Positions 9,424 to 17,760 of a stretch of 64,000 nucleotides of DNA are shown here, piece after piece. The DNA is from Trinickia dabaoshanensis (GTDB lineage: Bacteria > Pseudomonadota > Gammaproteobacteria > Burkholderiales > Burkholderiaceae). The stretch spans positions 143,304-207,303 of the forward strand of contig NZ_PNYA01000011.1 of the NCBI RefSeq assembly GCF_002879885.1, written 5' to 3'. The notes below the pieces were generated by a model. That model did no database searches and had not been told where the DNA came from. It saw only the letters and a list, made by a program, of their open reading frames with translations. Numbering within the stretch: position 1 is the first letter of the stretch; every line of letters begins with the position of its first letter. The position numbers and the translations under genes are program-made.

Positions 9424-10623
9424 TCAATCGGGACAGTCGTCGTCGACGTTCGTTTCGATTCCGAACACCTGCCGCAAATAAGCCAGGTAGGCTTTGTCGT
9501 CGCACATGTTCTTGCCGGGCGAATCGGACAGCTTGGCGACCGGTTGCCCGTTGCAGCGGACCATTTTGATGACGATCTGCAGCGGACGGTAGCCGAGGTC
9601 GTTCGTGAGATTGGTGCCCACGCCGAACGCGAGGCGGCAGCGGCCTCGAAAGCGCTCGTAGAGTTGCAGCACTTTCGGGATATCGAGGGCATCCGAGAAC
9701 ACGAGGACTTTCGTGCGCGGATCGCACCGGTTCTCTTCGTAGTGCCGCAGCAACTGCTCGCCCCACTCGAACGGATCGCCCGAATCGTGGCGCGCGCCAT
9801 CGAACAGCTTGCAGAAGTACATATCGAAGTCGTTCAGGAACGCTTTCATCCCGTAGACGTCGGACAGCGCGATGCCGAGGTCCCCGCGGTATTCCTTCGC
9901 CCACACTTCGAAGCCGTACGTCTGCGAGTCGCGCAAGCGCGGCCCCAGCGCCTGACACGCCTGCAGATACTCGTGCGCCATGGTGCCGAGCGGCGTGAGG
10001 CCGTGCTTCTTGGCATAAAACACGTTGCTCGTGCCCGCGAACTGTTCGCCGATACCGTCCATCAGCGTACGGATCACCTCTTCGTGCCAGTGTTTCGAAA
10101 AACGCCGGCGCGTGCCGTAGTCGGCGATCTTGCAGTCGGCGAATTCGGGCCGTGCGCCGAGCAGCGCGATCTTTTCGCCGAGGCGTTCGCGCCCGATCGC
10201 ATAGTCGGGTTCGCGCTGCGTATTGCGGAAGTAGACTTCGTTGACGATGGCCAGGACCGGAATCTCGAACAGGATCGTGTGCAGCCACGGGCCCTTGATC
10301 GAGATCTCGATTTCCCCCGCGCGCTTGCCCGACGCCTCGATCGAGATGTACTTCTCGTTCAAGTGGAACAAGCCGAGAAAATCGACGAAGTCGCTCTTGA
10401 TGAAGCGCATCTGCCGCAAATAATCGAGTTCGTCCTCGGTGAAGCGCAACTCGCAAAGCTGGCGTATTTCGTCGCGGATTTCCTCCACGTAGGGCGCCAA
10501 GTTCACATTCGGCGTGCGGCAGCGGAAGCGATACTCCACATTTGCCGCGGGAAACTGATGCAAGACGACCTGCATCATCGTGAACTTGTACAGATCCGTG
10601 TCGAGCAGCGAGGTGATGATCAT
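9424..10623 (-). CDS. pncB: Nicotinate phosphoribosyltransferase
   Basis: PncB makes nicotinate mononucleotide from nicotinate and PRPP in NAD salvage. It has 399 residues, the usual length. The opening '[18 protein letters not shown]' is characteristic, followed by '[15 protein letters not shown]', '[16 protein letters not shown]', '[20 protein letters not shown]' and '[17 protein letters not shown]'. The phosphate-binding region is '[20 protein letters not shown]'. It is first in the leftward group, so its promoter should lie within 10624-10882, the divergent space shared with fdxA. Confidence 0.97.
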   Translation of the reverse strand: MIITSLLDTDLYKFTMMQVVLHQFPAANVEYRFRCRTPNVNLAPYVEEIRDEIRQLCELRFTEDELDYLRQMRFIKSDFVDFLGLFHLNEKYISIEASGKRAGEIEISIKGPWLHTILFEIPVLAIVNEVYFRNTQREPDYAIGRERLGEKIALLGARPEFADCKIADYGTRRRFSKHWHEEVIRTLMDGIGEQFAGTSNVFYAKKHGLTPLGTMAHEYLQACQALGPRLRDSQTYGFEVWAKEYRGDLGIALSDVYGMKAFLNDFDMYFCKLFDGARHDSGDPFEWGEQLLRHYEENRCDPRTKVLVFSDALDIPKVLQLYERFRGRCRLAFGVGTNLTNDLGYRPLQIVIKMVRCNGQPVAKLSDSPGKNMCDDKAYLAYLRQVFGIETNVDDDCPD

Positions 10624-10882
10624 GATATCGGCTAGGGCGCGCGAATCGGCGGCACGCCCATGCGCCGCCTGTCTCCGAGCAATCGCCGCATGTTACCCCA
10701 ACCGCGGCGCATGACGTGCGCCCGGGGCACGAGCGCAGTCCGGACATCGCTCGGGTCCCATAAACTAATCACGAATCGATCTAAACGGCACGAAGACCCT
10801 CGGCGCATCGCGGCCAAGGCGTTAAGTTACAATACGCTGCTTGCTTATTCGCATTTTCCTCAAGATACCTGCAGGAGTTTGA

Positions 10883-11206
10883 ATGACTCACGTTGTGACC
10901 GAAAGCTGCATCAAATGCCGCTATACCGACTGCGTCGACGTCTGCCCGGTGGACTGCTTTCGCGAAGGTCCCAACTTCCTCGCGATCGACCCCGATGAGT
11001 GCATCGACTGTGCCGTGTGCGTCGCCGAATGCCCGGTGAACGCGATTTACGCCGAGGAAGACGTGCCCGGCGATCAGCAGCAGTTCACGCCGCTGAACGC
11101 CGAATTGGCCAAGATTTGGCCGAGCATCACGAAGACCAAGGCCCCTCTGCCCGAGGCGGACCAGTTCAAGGACATCCAGGAAAAACTGCAATACCTCGAA
11201 CGTTAA
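10883..11206 (+). CDS. fdxA: 7Fe ferredoxin FdxA
   Basis: This is a small soluble electron carrier with one 3Fe-4S and one 4Fe-4S cluster. It has 107 residues. The cysteines are at 9, 12, 17, 21 and 25 ('[17 protein letters not shown]') and at 40, 43, 46 and 50 ('[11 protein letters not shown]'). The C-terminal extension '[20 protein letters not shown]' is typical of the ~107-residue proteobacterial form. A CAGGAG ribosome site stands 6 nt before the ATG, and a -10-like TACAAT is at 10828-10833 in the leader. It is followed by a stable-RNA promoter and the tRNA genes. Confidence 0.97.
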   Translation: MTHVVTESCIKCRYTDCVDVCPVDCFREGPNFLAIDPDECIDCAVCVAECPVNAIYAEEDVPGDQQQFTPLNAELAKIWPSITKTKAPLPEADQFKDIQEKLQYLER

Positions 11207-11295
11207 AGGCCGCTGACGGCCGCATACGCGCGTAGCGCCCCCGCTTCGTGGCCCGGGCGCGGCGTGTCGGCAGTCGCGAAGAATGCGCGAGGGTA

Positions 11296-11324
11296 TTGAC
11301 AGAGCGAGAGCCGGTACATAAAAT
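11296..11324 (+). promoter_or_regulatory. Sigma-70 promoter for the tRNA-Asn pair
   Basis: A consensus -35 TTGACA (11296-11301) is separated by exactly 17 nt from a -10 TAAAAT (11319-11324). The -10 ends 22 nt before the first tRNA-Asn. This is one of the best promoter matches in the window. Confidence 0.85.
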
Positions 11325-11346
11325 CTCGCTTCTCTGCTGTTGTTGT

Positions 11347-11422
11347 TCCCCGATAGCTCAGTCGGTAGAGCGCCGGACTGTTAATCCGTAGGTCCCTGGT
11401 TCGAGCCCAGGTCGGGGAGCCA
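11347..11422 (+). tRNA. tRNA-Asn (GTT), copy 1
   Basis: The 76-nt gene has an encoded CCA. The acceptor stem is TCCCCGA / TCGGGGA, the anticodon loop is CTGTTAA (anticodon GTT), and the T-arm contains GGTTCGAGCC. It is identical to the copy at 11494. The top base pair of the anticodon stem (positions 27-43) appears to be a C-U mismatch in both copies. Confidence 0.98.
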
Positions 11423-11437
11423 AAGAATGAATGGAAG

Positions 11438-11464
11438 AGCCCGTTCGTCATAACGGGCTTTTTT
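11438..11464 (+). terminator. Terminator between the two tRNA-Asn genes
   Basis: An 8-bp stem (AGCCCGTT / AACGGGCT) with a 6-nt loop is followed by six T, 15 nt after the first tRNA. It suggests that transcription partly stops before the second copy. Confidence 0.88.
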
Positions 11465-11493
11465 ACGCAGTATCGATTTTCGTAGCACGTTGT

Positions 11494-11569
11494 TCCCCGA
11501 TAGCTCAGTCGGTAGAGCGCCGGACTGTTAATCCGTAGGTCCCTGGTTCGAGCCCAGGTCGGGGAGCCA
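11494..11569 (+). tRNA. tRNA-Asn (GTT), copy 2
   Basis: The 76-nt sequence is identical to copy 1, and the identity includes TTGT before it and CAA after it. It is an intact gene, not a pseudogene. No separate strong promoter is visible in the 29 nt between the preceding terminator and this gene. Confidence 0.98.
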
Positions 11570-11581
11570 AAAGCTTCAGCG

Positions 11582-11615
11582 AAAGGGCCCGTCGTACATG
11601 CGACGGGCCCTTTTT
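11582..11615 (+). terminator. Terminator after the tRNA-Asn pair
   Basis: A strong 13-bp stem (AAAGGGCCCGTCG / CGACGGGCCCTTT) with a 6-nt loop ends in five T. The A/T ends of the stem allow it to act in both directions. Confidence 0.92.
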
Positions 11616-11736
11616 GCATGGGTCGTCGGTTCATGGACCGGCTGCTCGGGCAAGGCGCTCGCGTCCACCCGTTGTGATACCGTTCGCTTTGGGCCGCGCA
11701 GCGCCTCGCAGCGCGGCAAAACGCCGCAAATTCGCC

Positions 11737-12228
11737 ATGATCCGCTTCGCCCACTCCCCCTTTCGCGTCCTCGTCGCGGCCTGCGTCGCACTGCTGAGCG
11801 CCGCGCCGCTCGCGCACGGCGAGGAAATCGGCAGCGTCAATACGAACTTCCACATCACGGGCTCCGATCGCGTCGTCGTCGAAGCCTACGACGATCCCGA
11901 CGTCGCAGGCATCACCTGCTTCGTCTCTCGCGCGCGCACCGGCGGAATCAAGGGCACGCTCGGTATCGCGGAAGACCCCACCGAGGCGTCGATCGCTTGC
12001 CGGCAAGTCGGACCCATCAAGTTTTCCGGGCCCGTGAAACGGCAAGCCGACGTCTTCACCGAACGGATGTCGCTGATCTTCAAGGCGTTGCACGTGGTGC
12101 GCATCGTCGATACCAAGCGCAACGCGCTCGTGTATCTGACCTATAGCGACCGCATCGTCTCGGGCAGCGCGAAAAACAGCGTCAGCGCCGTGCCGTTGCC
12201 GGCCGGCTCGACCGTGCCGTTGCGCTGA
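11737..12228 (+). CDS. creA: CreA family periplasmic protein
   Basis: The 163-residue protein has an N-terminal signal peptide (hydrophobic '[18 protein letters not shown]', likely cut near residue 26). The CreA family signature is clear: '[20 protein letters not shown]', '[20 protein letters not shown]', '[10 protein letters not shown]' and '[16 protein letters not shown]'. The molecular function of the family is unknown. An open frame starts at 11614, but this ATG gives the signal peptide at the N-terminus, so I chose it. It follows the tRNA terminator by 121 nt. Confidence 0.93.
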   Translation: MIRFAHSPFRVLVAACVALLSAAPLAHGEEIGSVNTNFHITGSDRVVVEAYDDPDVAGITCFVSRARTGGIKGTLGIAEDPTEASIACRQVGPIKFSGPVKRQADVFTERMSLIFKALHVVRIVDTKRNALVYLTYSDRIVSGSAKNSVSAVPLPAGSTVPLR

Positions 12229-12267
12229 GGCACGCGCCGGCGGCAGACCGCAAACCGCAAACCGACA

Positions 12268-13149
12268 ATGCCGATCATGGACGAGCCCCGCTTCCGCGAC
12301 TGCGCCCGCTATTGGCGCTCGCCGCTCCTGCCCGGCGCGGAGATGGTCACGGCCGAATATCGCGAGCACGAGTTCTCGCCCCATTGGCACGAGGCCTACG
12401 CGATACCCGCCATCGAAGCCGGCGCCGAAGCGTTCGCCTACCAGGGCGCGCACCATGTCGCCGAGGCGGGCACGGTCCCGGTGATCAATCCGGGCGAGGT
12501 CCACACCGGATCGCGCGCCATGGAAGTGGGTTGGCGCTATCGCGTGTTCTACATCCCCGTCGATTTCATGGTGGGGCTCGCCGGCGATATCGGCTCCGCG
12601 CCGAACCCGATGCCGTGGTTCCCCACCGATGTCATCCGCGACCCCGATCTGGCGGCGAGAGTCGCGTACGCCCATCGTTTGCTCGAAGCACTGGGCGCCA
12701 CGCCCGATCTCGGCACGCCGCACGGCGACCCGCTCGCGGCGGAGACGGCGTTGATCGACGCGATGTCCACGTTGATCGCGCGCTATGCGCAGCACCCCGG
12801 CGACGCCCGCCGGGCGAGCGCCGATCCGCCGCGCGTCGCACTGATGAAAGAGCGGCTCGCGGCCGATCTGACCGCGCCGCTCAGCCTGACGGAGCTCGCC
12901 GAGCAAGTCGGCCTATCCGCCTTTCACGCGGCGCGGCTATTCACGCAAGCCACCCGGATGCCGCCCCACGCTTGGCGGAATCAATTGCGGCTGCAGCGCG
13001 CGCTCGCGTTGTTGCGCGAGGGCATGGCCGTGGCCGATGTCGCCGCAGCCTGCGGCTTCACCGATCAAAGTCACTTCACGCGACATTTCCGGCGCATGTT
13101 CGGCGTGCCGCCGGGCCGCTGGCAAGCCGGAAACGCCGGCACGCGATAA
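12268..13149 (+). CDS. AraC family transcriptional regulator with cupin sensor, likely regulator of azlCD
   Basis: The 293-residue protein has an N-terminal AraC-type ligand-binding cupin ('EFSPHWHEAYAIPAIEAGAE', 'VPVINPGEVHTG') and a C-terminal double helix-turn-helix (about residues 195-290; 'LAEQVGLSAFHAARLFTQAT', 'VADVAAACGFTDQSHFTRHF', 'FGVPPGRWQAG'). This arrangement upstream of azlC and azlD, on the same strand with a 99-nt gap, is common in proteobacteria, so I infer control of the exporter. The inducer is unknown. A second ATG at 12277 is an equally possible start. Confidence 0.9.
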   Translation: MPIMDEPRFRDCARYWRSPLLPGAEMVTAEYREHEFSPHWHEAYAIPAIEAGAEAFAYQGAHHVAEAGTVPVINPGEVHTGSRAMEVGWRYRVFYIPVDFMVGLAGDIGSAPNPMPWFPTDVIRDPDLAARVAYAHRLLEALGATPDLGTPHGDPLAAETALIDAMSTLIARYAQHPGDARRASADPPRVALMKERLAADLTAPLSLTELAEQVGLSAFHAARLFTQATRMPPHAWRNQLRLQRALALLREGMAVADVAAACGFTDQSHFTRHFRRMFGVPPGRWQAGNAGTR

Positions 13150-13248
13150 GAGGCGCGAGCCCGAGCGCCGCGCCCTTGCCAAAGCAAGAACGTACAAGCC
13201 CGCCGCGCGCGCGGGACGCTATCCTGCGCGCAGTAGGAGGACTTTCCC

Positions 13249-14064
13249 TTGAAACCACGCACCCCGCTCAACGAATTGCTAGACGGCGCCCGCGCCATGA
13301 TCCCGATGGTTGTCGGCGGCGCCCCATTCGGCGTGATCTTCGGCACGCTGGTCACGACCGGCCCGCTTCATCCGTGGCACGGCCAATTGATGTCGCTCGC
13401 CGTGTTCGCCGGATCGGCTCAATTCATCGCGCTCGGGCTCGTTGCGGCCCATGCGAGCTTCGCCGTGCTTTGGGCGACGACGTTCATCGTCAACCTGCGC
13501 CATGTGCTCTACAGCGCCACGTTGGCACCGTACGTCGCGCGCTTGCCCGTGCGCTGGAGGCTCGCGCTGGGCGGCCTGCTGACCGACGAGGTCTTCGCCG
13601 TCGCTTATGCGCACTATCGCCACGCGCCGCCCGGAAAAATCGGGCCACATTATTTCCTCGGCTCGGGCCTCGCCATGTATTTCAGCTGGCAACTCGCGAC
13701 GTTGGCCGGGCTGCTGTTCGGCGCCGCGTTTCCCCGGCTGCAATCGCTCGGCCTCGATTTCGCCATGGCCGCCACGTTCATCGCCATTGTCGTGCCGCAA
13801 CTCGTGTCGCTGCGCTACATCGCCTCGGCCGCGACGGCCGGCGTCGTCGCCCTAGCCTGCGCGGGCCTGCCGTATAAGCTCGGCCTCCTGGCCGCCGTCG
13901 CAGCCGGCGTGGCGGTGGGCGTCGTACTCTCGCGGCCTTGGGCGGCCAGCGGCGGCCCGGGCCAGCAGCCGGCCGACCCGGTCAAACGCCGCCGGGAACA
14001 CGCGGACAGCGCCCGGCGCAGCGCCGATGCCCCTGCCGATCGCACCGTGGAGACGGCATCATGA
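13249..14064 (+). CDS. azlC: AzlC family branched-chain amino acid exporter, large subunit
   Basis: The inner-membrane protein has 271 residues and several hydrophobic helices. 'ARAMIPMVVGGAPFGVIFGTL', 'FAGSAQFIALGLVAAHASF', 'IVNLRHVLYSATLAPY' and 'LLTDEVFAVAYAHY' are hallmark AzlC segments. It starts with TTG, placed 8 nt after a perfect AGGAGG (13235-13240), with no better start nearby. The C-terminal ~35 residues are charged and low in complexity. It overlaps azlD by 4 nt (ATGA). Confidence 0.94.
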   Translation: MKPRTPLNELLDGARAMIPMVVGGAPFGVIFGTLVTTGPLHPWHGQLMSLAVFAGSAQFIALGLVAAHASFAVLWATTFIVNLRHVLYSATLAPYVARLPVRWRLALGGLLTDEVFAVAYAHYRHAPPGKIGPHYFLGSGLAMYFSWQLATLAGLLFGAAFPRLQSLGLDFAMAATFIAIVVPQLVSLRYIASAATAGVVALACAGLPYKLGLLAAVAAGVAVGVVLSRPWAASGGPGQQPADPVKRRREHADSARRSADAPADRTVETAS

Positions 14065-14384
14065 ATTACGTCGTCGTGATCCTCGGCATGGCCGTCATCA
14101 CGTTCGCGATCCGATCGACCGTCTTTTTACTGGGCGAGCGCATCGTGTTCCCGCCGCTCGTGCGCACGGCGCTCGGCTTCGTGCCGGTCACGGTGCTGAC
14201 CGCCATCATCGTCCCGATGGCCGTGACGCCCCACGGTGGTGCACCGGAGCTGACCTGGCGCAACGCGCAGCTCGTCGGGGCGCTCGCGGCCTGCGTCGTC
14301 TCGGCCATCACCCGCCGGCCGCTTTTGACCATCGCGGTGGGGCTCGGCGTCTTCTTCCTCTGGCAGGGCCTCGTGTTGCGGTAG
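14061..14384 (+). CDS. azlD: AzlD family branched-chain amino acid exporter, small subunit
   Basis: The 107-residue protein has four predicted helices, begins 'MNYVVVILGMAVITFAIRST', and carries 'PPLVRTALGFVPVTVLTAII' (AzlD signature). The start codon overlaps the azlC stop, so the two subunits are translationally coupled and form the two-component AzlCD exporter. Longer upstream starts in this frame lie inside azlC and are not needed. Confidence 0.93.
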   Translation: MNYVVVILGMAVITFAIRSTVFLLGERIVFPPLVRTALGFVPVTVLTAIIVPMAVTPHGGAPELTWRNAQLVGALAACVVSAITRRPLLTIAVGLGVFFLWQGLVLR

Positions 14385-14681
14385 TGCCGGGCCCCTCGCG
14401 GCACGCGATCCGGTCGCGAGAGGCATTCCTCGGCAGATATCGCGCGCTCGCCCCTCAAGTTCCGCGCTCGATCGCCGTTAATCAGACGAAGCGCGTTTCT
14501 TGGCCGCGCGGCGCGGGGCCGCGCCGCATCGTTGCTGCCTTGACGCGCGCATGCGAAAACCGTTAAGTGCGCCGGCCGGGAGAGCAGGCCCGCCAGTTTG
14601 GGGGACGCGTGCCGGCTCGACCGTAGGGCGCCCGCGCGAGAACGCCGCGATGGCGCCGGGGACGCGCGACCAGGACAAGCC
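14385..14681. other. Intergenic region with no recognised gene
   Basis: There are 297 bases between azlD and the next gene. The sequence is GC-rich, with no convincing terminator, promoter or repeat. Open frames here are continuations of shadow frames from the neighbours. Confidence 0.5.
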
Positions 14682-15455
14682 ATGGGCCAAATTACCCTTT
14701 CTCTTCGCGAAGAGACCATCTCTTCGCTCCAAAAGGACTTCGAAGCCTTCATGCGGGTATCGCTCAAGCTCGACCCGCAGTTCGCGACGCCGTCGTTCGA
14801 AGACTTCTTGCGGGCCAAGCTGCTCGACAACATGGTGCCGCTCACCGAGCACGCGGTGCAGCGCATGTTGCAAGGCGGCCAGTACGCCTGGGCCAAACGC
14901 ACGCTCGAGAAAGAGTTCCCGGACGTCGTCGCGATCCTCATGCGTCAGGCCGAGGAGTTCGGCTTCAGCTTCGCGGTGCGCTCGGAGTGGACGTCCGAGG
15001 AAGTCGCGAAAGCCGCGCGCGACTGGGCGGCGGCAATCGTGAAAGAAGCCGGCGGCGACGAGTCGCTCGTCGATCCGCTGTCGGCCCAGATCAAATCGAC
15101 TGCCCGCGATATTCAATCGCTCGAGGAAAAGATGCAGACCCCGGCCTGGCGGCTCGCGGAATCGCTGCGTCAACGCGTGTATGAAGCGAAGATCGCCTGC
15201 GAAACGAGCGTCGGCAGTACCGCGCGCGAAAAGCTCGGCGAGTTGCGCGGCTTGCTCAAGCTCGGGCTCGCGCATGGCTCGTTCCAGAAGCAGGAAGCCC
15301 AGCAAATCATGGAGTATCTGCGGCTGCTGAAGCCGGAAATCTTCGTGGAAGAGCCTTACGACATCTTCTCGCGCATGGCCGCGTGGATGCGCAACTTCTT
15401 CATGCAGCCGGCCCGCCCCGCTCAGCCGCGCGTCGAGCCGCGCCGGCCCCGGTAA
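14682..15455 (+). CDS. Conserved hypothetical cytosolic protein
   Basis: The 257-residue soluble protein is mostly charged alpha-helical sequence. It has no signal peptide, no membrane segment and no metal-binding cluster, and I do not recognise a domain. A coiled-coil-like part lies about residues 130-160 ('KSTARDIQSLEEKMQ'), and the tail is Pro/Arg-rich. The ATG at 14682 starts 'MGQITLSLREETISSLQKDF'. The frame is open upstream to 14598 but that part looks non-coding. Codon use fits the genome. Confidence 0.7.
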   Translation: MGQITLSLREETISSLQKDFEAFMRVSLKLDPQFATPSFEDFLRAKLLDNMVPLTEHAVQRMLQGGQYAWAKRTLEKEFPDVVAILMRQAEEFGFSFAVRSEWTSEEVAKAARDWAAAIVKEAGGDESLVDPLSAQIKSTARDIQSLEEKMQTPAWRLAESLRQRVYEAKIACETSVGSTAREKLGELRGLLKLGLAHGSFQKQEAQQIMEYLRLLKPEIFVEEPYDIFSRMAAWMRNFFMQPARPAQPRVEPRRPR

Positions 15456-15530
15456 CCCGCCATCCCACGGCCCGGCGTTCGGTTTGCCGCGTTGGGCCGA
15501 CGGCGCACGCCTACCGTGCGCCGGCCCCGC

Positions 15531-17648
15531 TCAATCCCACATCGCCTTCAGTTGCGCCGCGATATCGATCCGCGCTTTGGCGGCCGCGGCTAGGCCGGCT
15601 TCTGTCGGCGGCGATACGCTTGCCACCGGGGGCCACGCTTGCACGTCGAACAGCGTCGATAAAGCCTCGGGAATGAAACGCGTGCGTGAAGCCCAGACGT
15701 GGCGATCGCCCAGCGCGTTTTGGTTGTGCACGTAAAAGCGCTGCGGGACGACGATGTGCAAATCTTCCTTGGCGCGCGTCATCGCGACGTACAGTAGGCG
15801 CCGCTCCTCTTCGATCTCCTCTTGGCTGCCCGTGCCGAGATCGGACGGAATACAGCCATCGACGCCGTTCAGCACGAACACGTTGCGCCACTCTTGGCCC
15901 TTGGCCGAATGGATCGTCGAGAGAATCAGGTAATCCTCGTCGAGCAGCGGCACGCCCGATTCGTGGCTCGTCGCATCGGGCGGATCGAGCGTCAACTCCG
16001 TCAGAAAACGCTCGCGCGTCGGAAACGTCGCGGCCAGGCTCTCCATCTGCAAGATATCGGCATGGCGCGTGAGCGCATCTTCGTGGTTGCGCTCCAGATG
16101 CGGCTCGTACCAACGCCGCACCTGTTCGAACTCGGCAGGCCAAGGCGTCAGCGAGGCGCCTACCTTTTCCATCAGCGCGGCGAACGCGGGCCAATCGTCG
16201 GCCGCGCGGGCCGGCGGCGCGTAAGCACCGACCGAGGCGGCAAGCGTGCCCGATGCGGCCACAGCGTCGAGCACGCGGCCAGCCGTTGAGGGCCCGACGC
16301 CGGGCATCAGTTGCAGAACCCGGAATCCCGCCACGCGATCGCGCGGGTTTTGCGCCCAGCGCAGTACCGCGAGGACGTCCTTCACGTGGATCGAATCGAG
16401 AAACCGCAGCCCGCCGAATTTGACGAACGGGATATTGCGCCGCGCCAGCTCGAGTTCGAGCGCGGCGCTGTGATGGGCCGCGCGAAAGAGCACGGCCTGA
16501 GACTTGAGCTTCATGCCCGCCTCGCGCGCCTGCAGCACCGCTTCCACCACGTAACGCGCCTGCTCCACCTCGCCCGCGACGGAGACGAGGCGGGGACGCT
16601 GCGCCGAGGTCTTATCGGTCCATAGATATTTCGTGAAGCGCTCGCTCGCCAAACCGATCACGGCATTGGACGCCGCGAGAATCGCGTCGGTCGAGCGGTA
16701 ATTGCGCTCGAGCGTCACCCGTGCGGCGGCGGGCGCGAAATGCGCCGGAAAATCCAGGATGTTGCGCACCGTCGCACCGCGAAACGAATAGATCGACTGC
16801 GCGTCGTCGCCCACGACGGTCAAGCCGCGCCCGTCGGGCTTCATCGAAAGCAAGATGGCCGACTGCAAGCGGTTCGTGTCTTGGTACTCGTCCACGAGCA
16901 CATGGTCGAACCGTTGAGACAGATCGGCAGCGATGGAAGGCTCCGCGGCCATGCGCGCCCAGTAAAGCAGCAAGTCGTCATAGTCGAGAACATTCTGGGC
17001 TTGCTTGGCGGCGACGTAAGCCGCGAAGAGCGCGCGCAGGTCCTGCTCCCATTCGCGGCACCAGGGAAAGGCCTGGTCGAGCACGTCCGGTAATTTCGCT
17101 CCCGTATTGACGACGCGCGAGTAGATCGCCAAGCACGTGCCTTTGACGGGGAAGCGCCGCTCCTTGGCCGAGAGCCCCAATTCGTGGCGCACCACGTTCA
17201 TCAGATCGGCGCAATCCTCGCGGTCGTTGATCGTGAAAGCGGGAGACAAACCGATCGTTTCCGCGTACTCACGCAGCAATCGCGCGCCGACGCCATGGAA
17301 CGTGCCCGTCCACGTCAGCGCCTGAGCCAAGTCGGCCCGAGTGCCGAGCGCTTGCGCGGCGATACGGGTAGCGCGCCGCGTCATGTCCTCGGCCGCGCGT
17401 CGCGAAAACGTGAGCAACAACACTCGCCGCGGATCGGCGCCCTTGACCAACAAATGCGCGACGCGATGGGCGAGCGTATTGGTCTTGCCCGAGCCCGCGC
17501 CCGCGATGACGAGCAACGGCCCGCCCGGGCTCGCGCCCTCGCCGACGCCATGCTCGACGGCGGCACGCTGCGCCTCGTTCAGCTTTTCAAGATAGGGGGC
17601 GGCCGGCGCGCTGGCACCCGGCTCGGCGGCGGCGGAAATTGGGGACAC
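15531..17648 (-). CDS. UvrD/Rep family ATP-dependent DNA helicase
   Basis: This is a superfamily 1 3'-5' DNA helicase of about 705 residues from a GTG at 17648. The frame is also open to an ATG at 17720, and neither start has a good ribosome site. Motif I is 'VIAGAGSGKTNTLAHR' near the N-terminus, motif Ia is 'LLLTFSRRAAEDMTRR', motif II is 'VLVDEYQDTNRLQ', motif III is 'VVGDDAQSIYSFRGA', motif IV is 'LERNYRSTDAIL', motif V is 'LSTIHSAKGQEWRNVF' and motif VI is 'RRLLYVAMTRAKEDL'. It is shorter at the C-terminus than E. coli UvrD and resembles the UvrD-like helicases of beta-proteobacteria. The exact role (repair or replication restart) is not fixed by sequence. Confidence 0.93.
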   Translation of the reverse strand: MSPISAAAEPGASAPAAPYLEKLNEAQRAAVEHGVGEGASPGGPLLVIAGAGSGKTNTLAHRVAHLLVKGADPRRVLLLTFSRRAAEDMTRRATRIAAQALGTRADLAQALTWTGTFHGVGARLLREYAETIGLSPAFTINDREDCADLMNVVRHELGLSAKERRFPVKGTCLAIYSRVVNTGAKLPDVLDQAFPWCREWEQDLRALFAAYVAAKQAQNVLDYDDLLLYWARMAAEPSIAADLSQRFDHVLVDEYQDTNRLQSAILLSMKPDGRGLTVVGDDAQSIYSFRGATVRNILDFPAHFAPAAARVTLERNYRSTDAILAASNAVIGLASERFTKYLWTDKTSAQRPRLVSVAGEVEQARYVVEAVLQAREAGMKLKSQAVLFRAAHHSAALELELARRNIPFVKFGGLRFLDSIHVKDVLAVLRWAQNPRDRVAGFRVLQLMPGVGPSTAGRVLDAVAASGTLAASVGAYAPPARAADDWPAFAALMEKVGASLTPWPAEFEQVRRWYEPHLERNHEDALTRHADILQMESLAATFPTRERFLTELTLDPPDATSHESGVPLLDEDYLILSTIHSAKGQEWRNVFVLNGVDGCIPSDLGTGSQEEIEEERRLLYVAMTRAKEDLHIVVPQRFYVHNQNALGDRHVWASRTRFIPEALSTLFDVQAWPPVASVSPPTEAGLAAAAKARIDIAAQLKAMWD

Positions 17649-17760
17649 GGTAAGGCTGTCGATCGTTCGAATCGGCGTGCGCCGGCGCTGCAACGCTGTA
17701 TGGCCGGCGAGAACGCGCATGCTATGGGCTGGCCCTTGCCCGATGGGCTCCGGCCACAGA

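Noticed and set aside
11494..11569. Second tRNA-Asn as an integration site remnant
   Set aside because: The copy is complete with CCA, and no integrase or island follows it; the next gene is creA.
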